Assembly (NCBI GenBank): GCA_015228895.1
Contig: JADGCR010000033.1
Span: 1 to 14,843 of the forward strand
Direction: 5' to 3'
Source: Magnetococcales bacterium
GTDB taxonomy: Bacteria; Pseudomonadota; Magnetococcia; Magnetococcales; Magnetaquicoccaceae
DNA length: 14,843 bases
Part shown: piece by piece, positions 14,840 through 14,843 of the stretch
Layout of the letters: each line of letters begins with the position of its first letter
How positions within the stretch are numbered: position 1 is the stretch's first letter
Made by a program: the position numbers and the translations under genes
Notes under the pieces: model-generated
What the model saw: the letters and a program-made list of their open reading frames with translations, nothing else
Told to the model about the DNA's origin: nothing
Database searches by the model: none

Positions 14840-14843
14840 ACCC

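Larger units (their letters stand above)
14621..14843. repeat. Hairpin-rich extragenic palindromic region with inverted ends
   Basis: This stretch holds five hairpins and no convincing gene. They are CGGGG/CCCCG (14621-14625 with 14640-14644), CTGGGGC/GCCCCAG (14652-14668), GCCGCC/GGCGGC (14734-14748), GCGGATTG/CAATCCGC (14765-14785) and CCAGGGC/GCCCTGG (14823-14839). GGCGCGCC occurs twice (14755-14762, 14796-14803). The second and last hairpins are near-identical in opposite orientation, each with a GGGTC flank outside and a T-run inside. This looks like a dispersed extragenic palindromic or MITE-like unit, but the window ends at it, so target duplication cannot be checked. Confidence 0.5.

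Overview
The window is high-GC DNA from a Gram-negative bacterium. It encodes outer-membrane, inner-membrane and periplasmic proteins, a sigma-54-like promoter and a YajC with the alphaproteobacterial style of N-terminus. The gene mix (phosphorelay kinase, PII/Amt, YajC-SecD-SecF, HDOD, PilZ) suggests a proteobacterium near the Alphaproteobacteria or Magnetococcales. This placement is inference from gene content and sequence style, not from a phylogenetic marker.

Layout. (1) 1-3196: the 5' part of a leftward gene for a membrane-anchored helical sensor runs off the left edge. Divergent from it is a 785-residue hybrid histidine kinase with a CxxCH-containing periplasmic sensor of the DUF3365/Tll0287 type. 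(2) 3279-5151: a promoter, a cobalamin riboswitch, an intrinsic terminator, a 52-residue peptide gene and a radical SAM/SPASM enzyme gene overlapping it by ATGA. This is the most unusual unit in the window, a B12-regulated putative ribosomally made and modified peptide. (3) 5204-8037: a palindrome, a sigma-54-like promoter, then glnK, amtB and a putative porin gene, closed by a strong terminator. (4) 8037-9811, leftward: an HDOD-domain signalling protein followed by a metallo-beta-lactamase-fold hydrolase. (5) 10020-14578, rightward: a YcgR-like PilZ protein, yajC, secD, secF, an unrecognised 122-residue protein coupled to secF, and a CheY-like single-domain response regulator. (6) 14579-14843: non-coding DNA packed with hairpins, bounded by two related inverted hairpins that look like opposed terminators or a dispersed extragenic repeat.

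How the parts work together. In the B12 unit an octamer inside the riboswitch core (3453-3460) is identical to part of the terminator's 3' arm. It can therefore pair with the terminator's 5' arm, a ready antitermination switch: low cobalamin gives read-through into the peptide and its maturase, and high cobalamin gives termination. The glnK-amtB-porin operon fits nitrogen-limited ammonium uptake with an added outer-membrane channel. The yajC-secD-secF block supplies the Sec accessory complex and ends in two small cytoplasmic genes, one of them a receiver domain.
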